Shown: in pieces, positions 56,941 through 64,000 of the stretch
Layout of the letters: the number at the start of each line of letters is the position of its first letter
Position numbering within the stretch: position 1 is the first letter of the stretch
Assembly: GCF_001629735.1 (NCBI RefSeq)
Contig: NZ_CP015224.1
Coordinates: forward strand, 2,728,001 to 2,792,000
Direction of reading: 5' to 3'
From: Lysinibacillus sphaericus
Lineage (GTDB): Bacteria > Bacillota > Bacilli > Bacillales_A > Planococcaceae
DNA length: 64,000 bases
The notes under the pieces: generated by a model
The model's input: only the letters and a program-made list of their open reading frames with translations
Database searches by the model: none
What the model was told of the DNA's origin: nothing
Made by a program: the position numbers and the translations under genes

Positions 56941-58449
56941 CTATTTATTTTTACGTTCTTCATTATAGTCAACCCAGAAATCTGCACCTTTAATGCCTAG
57001 TTTACGAGGATCAAAGACAGGGTCTTTTCCTTCTTTTTTCTGCTTCTCGTAATCTTTTAATGCAACAATGGCTGGTTTCATAATAATTAAAATAGCTAGA
57101 ACGTTAATCCATACCATTAAACCAAGGCCAACATCCCCCATAGCCCAAGCCAGTTCAGACGTACGAACCGTGCCATAGAATGCTGCGACTAAAATAGCGA
57201 TTTTCGCAATCCAAATGAAAACCTTTTCGGTACTACCTCTAAATAAATAAGCGACATTTGTTTCGGCGATATAGTAGTAAGCCATAATCGTAGTAAAGGC
57301 AAAGAAGAATAGTGCGATAGCTACGAATGGTGCGCCAAATCCAGGTAAGGATGATTCTACTGCATATTGCGTATAGGCAGCACCTTCCTTAATACTTTTA
57401 GCAAATGTCATTTGCTCGTCACCCGTTAAGCCACCTTTATTGAATTCCCCAACGTGAATAAATGAATCTGTTCCTTCAACTGCCTTTTCATCTTGTACAT
57501 TATACATACCTGTAAATAAAATCATAAAGGCTGTAGCTGAACAAATTAATAATGTATCAATGTATACAGACGCTGCTTGGACAATCCCTTGTTTAGCAGG
57601 GTGAGATACTTCTGCTGCAGCAGCAGGGTGCGCACCAGTCCCTTGACCAGCCTCGTTTGAATAGATTCCTCGTTTCACACCCCAAGCAATCGCGGAGCCA
57701 ATAATACCTCCAAATATTTCTTGTGCTCCAAATGCACTTGAGAAAATTAAAGCAAAGACAGATGGTACCTCTGAAATATTCATAGCGATAATAATAATAG
57801 CCATAATAATGTAAGCTAATGCCATGAACGGTACAATAATTTGTGCGGCGTTGGCAATCGATTTAACGCCTCCAATAATGATGGCACCGAGTAAAACAAC
57901 AATAATTAGTCCTGTAATCCAAGTTTCAATACCGAAGGCATTTTCAACAGCTCCTGCAATGGCATTAGATTGCACACCTGGCATAAGTATAAGCATAGCA
58001 ATTAAAGCAGCTACAGCGAAAATCACTGCAAACCATTTTTGACCCATTCCTTTTTCTATGTAATAGGCCGGTCCACCACGGTATTCAGTATCCTTCTCTT
58101 CTTTATAGATTTGCGCTAAAGTAGACTCTACATATGCGGTTGCCGCACCAATGAAAGCAATTGCCCACATCCAAAAGACAGCACCAGGTCCCCCCATCCC
58201 AATAGCTGTTGCAGTACCGGCGATATTCCCTGTACCTACACGACCCGATAGAGCGATAGACATTGCTTGGAAGGAGGAAATCCCCTTTTCTGATTTCTCC
58301 CCTTTAAACATTAGCACGAACATATCTTTAATATGCCTTACTTGCAGGAACCTTGTAATGACTGAGAAAAAAAGCCCAATCAATAAAATACCATAAATAA
58401 ACCAAGGTCCCCATAATATGTCATTCATTTTACCAACAACTACATCCAT
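56941..58449 (-). CDS. Sodium:alanine symporter family protein (AGCS)
   Basis: A 502-residue AGCS-family transporter with about 11 helices. Signatures are SSFQAMSIALSGRVGTGNIAGTA, GGPGAVFWMW, YRGGPAYYIEKGM and NEAGQGTGAHPAAAAEVSHP. These proteins import alanine or glycine (some, such as AlsT, glutamine) with Na+. The specific substrate is not decided by the sequence. The ATG at 58449 follows GGAGGGG. Monocistronic. Confidence 0.9.
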   Translation of the reverse strand: MDVVVGKMNDILWGPWFIYGILLIGLFFSVITRFLQVRHIKDMFVLMFKGEKSEKGISSFQAMSIALSGRVGTGNIAGTATAIGMGGPGAVFWMWAIAFIGAATAYVESTLAQIYKEEKDTEYRGGPAYYIEKGMGQKWFAVIFAVAALIAMLILMPGVQSNAIAGAVENAFGIETWITGLIIVVLLGAIIIGGVKSIANAAQIIVPFMALAYIIMAIIIIAMNISEVPSVFALIFSSAFGAQEIFGGIIGSAIAWGVKRGIYSNEAGQGTGAHPAAAAEVSHPAKQGIVQAASVYIDTLLICSATAFMILFTGMYNVQDEKAVEGTDSFIHVGEFNKGGLTGDEQMTFAKSIKEGAAYTQYAVESSLPGFGAPFVAIALFFFAFTTIMAYYYIAETNVAYLFRGSTEKVFIWIAKIAILVAAFYGTVRTSELAWAMGDVGLGLMVWINVLAILIIMKPAIVALKDYEKQKKEGKDPVFDPRKLGIKGADFWVDYNEERKNK

Positions 58450-58575
58450 CTTACCCCTCCAATTTGAATTACCTTACTTTAAGTCACTATATTATTACAC
58501 TTTTCAGAAAATTACAATATTATATTCAAGTAATAATAATTAAGTAAGTATCCTACTATTTAGAAGGGATCGAAA

Positions 58576-59382
58576 CTATTTTATTATATATCCAATTCGT
58601 CTAAGAGCATTATTGATAAAATCTCGAATGTACATAAAAATCTCTTCACGCTCTACTTCATGAAATAAATTGTGATAACAATTTGCCCATTCTTTAAATT
58701 GAAATTCCGTTAACTCTTGTTGATGAAGCCAATTACGCATTTGTCGAGTTTCCGTAATTTTATCTTTTTCAGCTGTCATAATTAACATAGGCATATTAGG
58801 AAATTCGTCCTTAGGTAGCATAACTAAATTTCTCATCATCTGCTGAAGCTCACGATACCATTTCACCGAAACTACAGACATAAATGGTATATCATCCTTC
58901 ATTTCTTCTCTACCCTCTACGCTACGCGTCAATTTTTCAAATGTCAGGTCATGTGTCAATTTTACATTTGCTGTTAATGCACTCAGGCTTGTTAAAGCAT
59001 TTGATAATTTACCTGGTAATAGCTTCAATTGCAGCCATGGTGATGTCAAAATAATACCTGCACACTCATACTTTTTCTTTTGCATTGTATGAAGAACTAA
59101 AGTAGCGCCTAGTCCATGTCCTATTACAAAGGTTGGTAAATTATATGAAAATGCATTCTCAATCAAATTTCTTGTATATTTATTGTACAATTTGAAGTCC
59201 TCATCATGGACACGGGCAAATCTTGCATTGACACCATGATTCGGTAAATCTCCCATGACTATGTGGAAGCCTTCCAATCTTAATTTTTCTATCAGCCATG
59301 CATACCAACGGTGGTTTTCATAAGCACCATGAAGAATAGCAATCACAGCCTTTGCTTGTCCATCAGCTTCCCATTTCCACAT
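58576..59382 (-). CDS. YtpA-family alpha/beta hydrolase lacking the nucleophile serine
   Basis: A 268-residue relative of B. subtilis YtpA, the lysophospholipase linked to bacilysocin formation. The fold is clear (AVIAILHGAYENHRWYAWLI; GIILTSPWLQLK; SVKWYREL; LIMTAEKDKI; YHNLFHE). However, the nucleophile elbow reads VIGHGLGATL: glycine 90 (codon at 59113-59115) replaces the expected serine of GHSMGG. The Asp (EKDK) and His (YHNLFHE) remain. It is probably not a canonical serine hydrolase; a binding role is possible. Start ATG after AGGAGG. It is divergent from ytoA. Confidence 0.85.
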   Translation of the reverse strand: MWKWEADGQAKAVIAILHGAYENHRWYAWLIEKLRLEGFHIVMGDLPNHGVNARFARVHDEDFKLYNKYTRNLIENAFSYNLPTFVIGHGLGATLVLHTMQKKKYECAGIILTSPWLQLKLLPGKLSNALTSLSALTANVKLTHDLTFEKLTRSVEGREEMKDDIPFMSVVSVKWYRELQQMMRNLVMLPKDEFPNMPMLIMTAEKDKITETRQMRNWLHQQELTEFQFKEWANCYHNLFHEVEREEIFMYIRDFINNALRRIGYIIK

Positions 59383-59516
59383 TTACATAGTCCTCCTAAA
59401 AAATAATTACACTTTGATTATATCGAAATAACAGCTCATTTTAATTTTATATTTCCTTAAAGTTGCGTATTTGATACGATAATACTATATCTACAAAAAG
59501 AAAAGAGGCGATTCTC

Positions 59517-60029
59517 ATGATTTATCCATTCAAAGATAAAACACCAACGATCGATCCATCTGTTTTTATTGCCGATTACGCAACCATTACTGGAGACGTA
59601 ACTATTGGAGCTGAAACAACTATTTGGTTCAATACCGTGATCCGCGGCGATGTTTCCCCAACAATAATAGGTAAACGAGTAAGTATACAAGATCTTTGCT
59701 GCTTACATCAAAGTCCTAAGTTTCCACTCATTATTGAAGATGAGGTCACAGTAGGACACCAAGTAACTTTACATAGCTGTACCATTCGAAAAAAAGCCTT
59801 AATCGGAATGGGCTCCATTATTTTAGACGGTGCGGAGATTGGAGAGGGTGCATTTATTGGAGCCGGAAGTTTAGTGCCTCCTGGTAAAGTCATTCCTCCA
59901 AATAGCTTAGCATTAGGACGTCCAGCCAAAGTTGTACGAGAATTAAATGCTGAGGATAAAGAGGATATGGAACGTATCGTACGTGAATACGCTGAAAAGG
60001 GTCAGTATTATAAATCTCTACAAAAATAA
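59517..60029 (+). CDS. ytoA: Gamma-carbonic-anhydrase-like hexapeptide-repeat protein
   Basis: A 170-residue left-handed beta-helix protein with hexapeptide repeats (ATITGDVTIGAETTIWFNTVIRGD) and the gamma-CA metal ligands (CLHQSPKF, VGHQVTLHSC). Gamma carbonic anhydrases and related acyltransferases (PaaY, YrdA) share this pattern, so activity is not settled. B. subtilis YtoA is the syntenic relative, next to ytpA and metK. Ribosome binding site AAGAGGCG. Confidence 0.88.
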   Translation: MIYPFKDKTPTIDPSVFIADYATITGDVTIGAETTIWFNTVIRGDVSPTIIGKRVSIQDLCCLHQSPKFPLIIEDEVTVGHQVTLHSCTIRKKALIGMGSIILDGAEIGEGAFIGAGSLVPPGKVIPPNSLALGRPAKVVRELNAEDKEDMERIVREYAEKGQYYKSLQK

Positions 60030-60068
60030 AAACCTACAAAGAAATTGTACCTTCATAAAAAATTCCTC

Positions 60069-60117
60069 GCTTTCCATGACACTATTTGTTCAAGGAATAA
60101 GGGCGAGGTATTTTTGC
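60069..60117 (+). terminator. Terminator-like hairpin after ytoA
   Basis: CCTCGC pairs with GCGAGG across a long loop (with internal pairing) and is followed by TATTTTTG. Confidence 0.5.
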
Positions 60118-60121
60118 AAAA

Positions 60122-60153
60122 AAACAAAAGGGGCAGAAAAGCCCCTTTTGTTC
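60122..60153 (-). terminator. Terminator after metK
   Basis: A perfect 11-bp stem (ACAAAAGGGGC with GCCCCTTTTGT) followed by TTTTTTT on the minus strand. Confidence 0.92.
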
Positions 60154-60204
60154 ATAATACATTAGAATAATTTTCTAAAGACTTCAGCACTTTAGCACAA
60201 TAGT

Positions 60205-61401
60205 TTACAGCTGTGCTTTTATGCGTAATGCGTCAGCTTTATCAGTTTGTTCCCATGGGACGTTTACATCTGTACGACCAAAGTGTCCATAAGCTGCAGT
60301 TTGTTTATAAATTGGACGACGAAGATCAAGCATTTTAATGATACCTGCTGGGCGTAAATCAAATAGTTCACGAACCCATTCTACAATTTTGCTTTCCGTC
60401 ACTTTTCCTGTACCAAATGTATCTACAGCAATGGAAACAGGCTGTGCAACGCCAATTGCATAAGCCAACTGTACTTCAGCGCGTTCTGCTAAACCAGCTG
60501 CTACAATATTTTTAGCTACATAACGTGCCGCATAGGCAGCTGAACGGTCTACTTTTGTTGCATCCTTACCTGAGAATGCACCACCACCATGTCGTGCATA
60601 ACCACCGTATGTATCAACAATGATTTTACGGCCCGTTAAACCAGCATCTCCTTTTGGTCCGCCAATTACGAAACGGCCAGTTGGATTGATAAAGTATTTT
60701 GTGTTTGTATCTAATAATTCGCTTGGCACTACAGGAGCAATCACGAATTGTTTTAGATCGGCCTGAATTTGTTCAAGTGTTGCTTCTTCATCATGCTGAG
60801 TTGAAATAACAATTGTATCGACACGAACAGGTACGTTATTGTCATCATACTCAATTGTTACTTGTGTTTTACCATCTGGGCGTAAATAAGCTAACTCCCC
60901 AGATTTACGAACTTCTGTTAAACGACGTGCTAATTTATGAGCTAAGCTAATTGGTAATGGCATTAACTCGGGTGTTTCATTACATGCATAGCCAAACATT
61001 AAGCCTTGGTCTCCTGCACCAATCGCTTCAATATCTGCATCTGTCATAGAACCCTCACGGGCCTCTAAAGCTTGGTCAACGCCTTGGGCAATATCTGGAG
61101 ATTGCTCACCAATTGCTACAAGTACTGCTAAGTTTTCAGCATCAAAGCCATATTTACCACGTGTGTATCCAATTTCCGCCACAGTATCACGTACAATGCC
61201 TTTAATATCTACATAAGTAGAAGTAGTGATTTCTCCTGCTACTAATACTAATCCTGTTGTTACAGTTGTCTCGCACGCTACACGTGCATTTGGATCTTCT
61301 GCTAAAATAGCATCTAAAATGGCATCCGAAATCTGGTCACAGATTTTATCTGGATGCCCTTCTGTTACACTTTCTGATGTAAACAGTCGACGGTTTGTCA
61401 T
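60205..61401 (-). CDS. metK: S-adenosylmethionine synthetase
   Basis: MetK makes SAM from methionine and ATP. The 398 residues include [32 protein letters not shown] and [19 protein letters not shown], all canonical. The ATG follows TAGGAGG. A SAM-I riboswitch upstream provides feedback control by its own product. In B. subtilis metK and pckA are also adjacent and divergent. Confidence 0.97.
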   Translation of the reverse strand: MTNRRLFTSESVTEGHPDKICDQISDAILDAILAEDPNARVACETTVTTGLVLVAGEITTSTYVDIKGIVRDTVAEIGYTRGKYGFDAENLAVLVAIGEQSPDIAQGVDQALEAREGSMTDADIEAIGAGDQGLMFGYACNETPELMPLPISLAHKLARRLTEVRKSGELAYLRPDGKTQVTIEYDDNNVPVRVDTIVISTQHDEEATLEQIQADLKQFVIAPVVPSELLDTNTKYFINPTGRFVIGGPKGDAGLTGRKIIVDTYGGYARHGGGAFSGKDATKVDRSAAYAARYVAKNIVAAGLAERAEVQLAYAIGVAQPVSIAVDTFGTGKVTESKIVEWVRELFDLRPAGIIKMLDLRRPIYKQTAAYGHFGRTDVNVPWEQTDKADALRIKAQL

Positions 61402-61621
61402 TTAGTTTTCCTCCTATTACTCTTACAAAAAGTATTTGTACGGTACTCATTACCCATGTCAAGTCCGCTCCTAAGGATTGAACTCTCTCAAGCCGCTGTT
61501 GTTGTCATTTCACTTTACGAGAAAAAATAACTGCTACTTAAAAACACGAGGATTTCGAAAGACCCGTCATTATAATAAGGAAAGAACTACATATACTTAC
61601 CTTTACATTAATTTTTAACAA

Positions 61622-61666
61622 TAAAAAAATCCTTTTCTCACGTTACTATACATGAGGAAAGGAATA
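61622..61666 (-). terminator. Riboswitch-controlled terminator upstream of metK
   Basis: On the minus strand TCCTTTCCTCATG pairs with CGTGAGAAAAGGA, followed by TTTTTTT. It lies just downstream of the SAM aptamer and 220 bp before metK. Confidence 0.9.
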
Positions 61667-61685
61667 ATGACTTCGTTACCTTTCA

Positions 61686-61804
61686 CTCTTATCGTTCAAG
61701 GGATTTTCCCTTGCATCAGGTTGGCACCAACGCATGTTGTGAAATAATACATGCAGGTTGCCGGGTTTCACAGGGCCTGACCCTCCACCAGCTCGGGATA
61801 AGAG
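61686..61804 (-). ncRNA. SAM-I (S-box) riboswitch
   Basis: The minus strand reads CTCTTATCCCGAGCTGGTGG, then GAGGGTCAGGCCC, AAACCCGGCAACC, GGTGCCAACCTGATGCAAGG and AACGATAAGAG, which are the conserved S-box elements with a closed P1 stem (CTCTTATC with GATAAGAG). SAM binding would favour the terminator that follows and shut off metK. Confidence 0.97.
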
Positions 61805-61820
61805 TATCCGTTCAATTTTC

Positions 61821-61849
61821 ATGTTACTGAAAAGGTCAATCGTTGTCAA
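61821..61849 (-). promoter_or_regulatory. metK promoter
   Basis: Minus strand TTGACA (61849-61844), 17-bp spacer, TAACAT (61826-61821), directly upstream of the riboswitch. Confidence 0.75.
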
Positions 61850-62116
61850 ATATTTTCTTATGTATTACTGTATAGAAAGGAAGAACAAAATTATCACCAT
61901 AAAATTTTCATACTTGGGTGATGATGTAAATAGAAGAAATTTAATCCCTACAACATACCTAGCTTCTTGTGGTAACATATGTGTGGCTCAAATTTTAGAC
62001 AATTTACTGTAGCATTGAATGTTTTCTACTCGAAAAACATTATTTTTTGTCAGTTTATTGAAAAGTAATAAAAACTCTAAAATAATTTCTTAATTAGTAT
62101 AGATTATTTAACCCAT

Positions 62117-62127
62117 TGTGTTATACT
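62117..62127 (+). promoter_or_regulatory. CcpN-type operator overlapping the pckA -10 box
   Basis: TGTGTTATACT fits the CcpN consensus TRTGHYATAYW at every position. It overlaps TATACT (62122-62127), the likely -10 box of pckA. In B. subtilis CcpN represses pckA and gapB under glycolytic conditions. The rest of 61850-62195 shows no gene. Confidence 0.65.
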
Positions 62128-62195
62128 ATTTTTGAAATTAAGAAAAAATCCCTCTAAACCAAGGGAATACTATAAAAAAGGATGGTATTTAATCG

Positions 62196-63782
62196 ATGAA
62201 TTCAGTAGAAATTGCAAACGAACTGAAGGAATTATTAAACGGCGGTAACATTAATGTTCAACTTTCAGTACCACAATTAGCAGAAAAAGCTACTTCTCGT
62301 GGTGAGGCAATGTTAACAGTAGATGGCGCAGTTCGTGCAGAAACTGGCAAATACACTGGTCGTTCACCTAAAGATAAATATACAGTAGAAGAAGAAAGCA
62401 CAAAAGATCAAATTGACTGGGGTAAAGTCAATCAACCAATTTCCTCTGAAGTGTTCGATAATCTGTATGTAAAAGTAATAAAATATTTAAAAGAACGTGA
62501 TGAATTATTCGTATTCAAAGGTTTTGCTGGTGCTGACAAAGATTCACAATTAAGCATCCAAGTGATTAATGAATACGCTTGGCACAACCTTTTCGCTCAT
62601 CAATTATTTATCCGTCCGACTAAAGAAGAATTAGCTTCGCATGTTGCAGACTTCACTGTCATCTCAGCTCCTAACTTTAAAGCAGATCCTGCGGTTGACG
62701 GTACTGCTTCTGAAACATTCATCATTGTATCACTTGAAAAGAAAATTATCTTAATTGGTGGTACTGAATATGCTGGTGAAATGAAAAAATCTATTTTCGG
62801 AATTATGAACTACTTATTACCACAACAAGGAATCCTTTCTATGCACTGTTCAGCAAACGTTGGTGAAGCTGGCGATGTAGCATTATTCTTCGGTTTATCT
62901 GGTACTGGTAAAACGACATTATCCGCTGATCCAGACCGTAAGCTAATCGGTGACGATGAACATGGTTGGTCTGATAATGGAGTATTCAACATTGAGGGGG
63001 GTTGCTATGCAAAAACGATCAACCTTTCTGCTGAGAAAGAACCAGAAATCTACAATGCAATCCGCTTCGGTTCTGTTTTAGAAAACGTAGCTGTTGATCC
63101 AGAAACTCGTATTTGTGACTATGATGATGGCTCATTAACAGAAAATACACGTGTAGCTTATCCAATCCAATACATCGAAAATATTGTTGATCCATCTGTA
63201 GCAGGTCATCCAAAAACAATCATCTTCCTAACAGCTGATGCGTTTGGCGTATTACCTCCTATCAGCAAATTAACAAAAGAGCAAGCTATGTATCACTTCT
63301 TAAGTGGTTTCACTTCAAAACTTGCTGGAACTGAACGTGGTGTAACAGAGCCAGAACCAGTATTCTCTACTTGCTTCGGTTCTCCATTCCTTCCACTTCC
63401 TGCAACAGTGTATGCAGAAATGTTAGGTCAAAAAATTGATGAACATGGCGCACAAGTATACCTAGTGAACACTGGTTGGACTGGTGGCGAATATGGTACT
63501 GGTAGCCGTATGAAGCTTTCTTATACACGTACAATGGTACGTGCAGCTATCGATGGTAAATTAACAAATGTTGAAACGACACAAGATGCTGTGTTTGGCT
63601 TACACATCCCAACAGCAGTTGAAGGTGTACCTTCGCAAGTGTTAAATCCTCGTGAAGCATGGGCAGATAAAGCTGCATACGATGCTAAAGCTGCTGAACT
63701 TGCAGGCTTATTCAACGAAAACTTCAAGAAATTTGCAAACGTTTCGGAAGCCATTACTACACTTGGTGGTCCATTAAAATAA
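62196..63782 (+). CDS. pckA: Phosphoenolpyruvate carboxykinase (ATP)
   Basis: PckA converts oxaloacetate and ATP to phosphoenolpyruvate, the entry to gluconeogenesis. The 528 residues (B. subtilis 527) show RSPKDKY, the kinase-1a loop [11 protein letters not shown], the metal-binding [20 protein letters not shown], and ENTRVAYPI. The ATG follows AAAAAAGGATGG. It is divergent from metK. Confidence 0.97.
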   Translation: MNSVEIANELKELLNGGNINVQLSVPQLAEKATSRGEAMLTVDGAVRAETGKYTGRSPKDKYTVEEESTKDQIDWGKVNQPISSEVFDNLYVKVIKYLKERDELFVFKGFAGADKDSQLSIQVINEYAWHNLFAHQLFIRPTKEELASHVADFTVISAPNFKADPAVDGTASETFIIVSLEKKIILIGGTEYAGEMKKSIFGIMNYLLPQQGILSMHCSANVGEAGDVALFFGLSGTGKTTLSADPDRKLIGDDEHGWSDNGVFNIEGGCYAKTINLSAEKEPEIYNAIRFGSVLENVAVDPETRICDYDDGSLTENTRVAYPIQYIENIVDPSVAGHPKTIIFLTADAFGVLPPISKLTKEQAMYHFLSGFTSKLAGTERGVTEPEPVFSTCFGSPFLPLPATVYAEMLGQKIDEHGAQVYLVNTGWTGGEYGTGSRMKLSYTRTMVRAAIDGKLTNVETTQDAVFGLHIPTAVEGVPSQVLNPREAWADKAAYDAKAAELAGLFNENFKKFANVSEAITTLGGPLK

Positions 63783-63793
63783 CAACTAGAACA

Positions 63794-63830
63794 AGAAAAG
63801 GGAACGATATGATTCGTTCTCTTTTTCTTT
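63794..63830 (+). terminator. Terminator after pckA
   Basis: AGAAAAGGGAACGA pairs with TCGTTCTCTTTTTCT (one bulge), ending in a T-rich stretch. Confidence 0.8.
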
Positions 63831-63866
63831 CCCATACATAAACAGAAGCTAATATAGGAGATACAT

Positions 63867-64000
63867 ATGAAAAGAAAATACAAATTACTAGTAGCATTAA
63901 TTACTATATTATTGGCATTAATTATTGGTGCTGGTTTTTTTGCAGGCAACTACTTTTATAATCTGGCATTAAATCCTGATACTGATAAAACAGCAGTTCT
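63867..64000 (+). CDS. Membrane-anchored protein, N-terminal fragment (possibly alpha/beta hydrolase)
   Basis: Only 44 codons are visible before the window ends. They encode a basic start (MKRKYK), one membrane helix (LLVALITILLALIIGAGFFAG) and NYFYNLALNPDTDKTAV. This N-terminus resembles membrane-anchored alpha/beta hydrolases of Bacillaceae, but the catalytic domain lies outside the window, so the assignment is tentative. The ATG follows AGGAG. Confidence 0.6.
   Translation, partial: MKRKYKLLVALITILLALIIGAGFFAGNYFYNLALNPDTDKTAV

Noticed and set aside
61758-62012. 84-codon rightward open frame upstream of pckA
   Set aside because: Its first part lies over the SAM riboswitch and metK promoter on the other strand; it has no ribosome binding site or recognisable protein.
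1-64000. Prophage, transposon, toxin-antitoxin or CRISPR content
   Set aside because: No integrase, transposase, repeat array or terminal inverted repeats were seen; the accessory part is metabolic and transport genes.

Overview
The window is about 64 kb of chromosome from a low-GC, endospore-forming Firmicute, most likely Lysinibacillus or a close relative. Much of the gene order follows the 'yt' region of the Bacillus subtilis chromosome: ccpA-aroA-ytxH-ytxG-murC-sftA-ytpR-ytpQ-ytoP/ytzB, then ytnP-trmB-ytlR, ytzG-ytgP(murJ), ytfP, leuS, ytqA-ytqB and ytpA/ytoA-metK-pckA. The D-amino-acid transaminase closely resembles those of Bacillus sp. YM-1 and 'B. sphaericus', and a D-aspartate-ligase-like ATP-grasp protein fits the L-Lys-D-Asp (A4alpha) peptidoglycan of Lysinibacillus. 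I see no phage, insertion sequence, CRISPR array, rRNA or tRNA gene.

Layout. 1-4.1 kb: 5' part of ccpA, aroA(G), and an unusual FtsA/PilM-like ATPase gene. 4.2-13 kb: ytxH, ytxG, murC, sftA, ytpR, ytpQ, a lipoprotein gene and a DUF84 phosphatase gene. 13-22.1 kb: ytoP/ytzB, ATP-grasp ligase, ytnP, trmB, an unrecognised gene, lipid kinase, dat and pepV. 22.4-32.6 kb: a small HTH regulator, an MFS exporter, a diguanylate cyclase, a pseudouridine synthase, murJ, asnB, ytfP and AIM24. 32.9-48.7 kb is the accessory part: an OFA-type MFS transporter, an EamA transporter, a catabolic/uptake cluster, and nupC. 48.9-58.4 kb: leuS with a T-box leader, arsR-sulP, an MFS gene, ytqA-ytqB and a Na+/alanine symporter. 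58.5-64 kb: ytpA-like, ytoA, metK with a SAM-I riboswitch, pckA, and the start of a membrane-anchored protein.

The most system-like part is 36.0-46.9 kb. One arm encodes a lipoprotein substrate-binding protein and two tandem cytosine-deaminase-like amidohydrolases. The divergent arm encodes two permeases, two ATPases, a sensor-less LytS-type histidine kinase, an AraC-type response regulator and a transporter-like membrane protein. The shared intergenic region has two 14-bp direct repeats spaced 20 bp apart, between two divergent TATAAT boxes that both lack a -35 element. This is what a shared activator site would look like. I read the locus as a self-regulated uptake and hydrolysis system for an unknown amide or cyclic nitrogen compound.

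Other regulatory elements are readable: a leucine T-box (specifier CTC), a SAM-I riboswitch with promoter and terminator, a CcpN-type site over the pckA -10 box, a 26-bp perfect palindrome at the arsR start site, and a GntR-like operator at the nupC promoter. Oddities include a YtpA-family hydrolase lacking its nucleophile serine, a frameshifted small gene at 46.9-47.1 kb, and C-terminal repeats in the FtsA-like protein.
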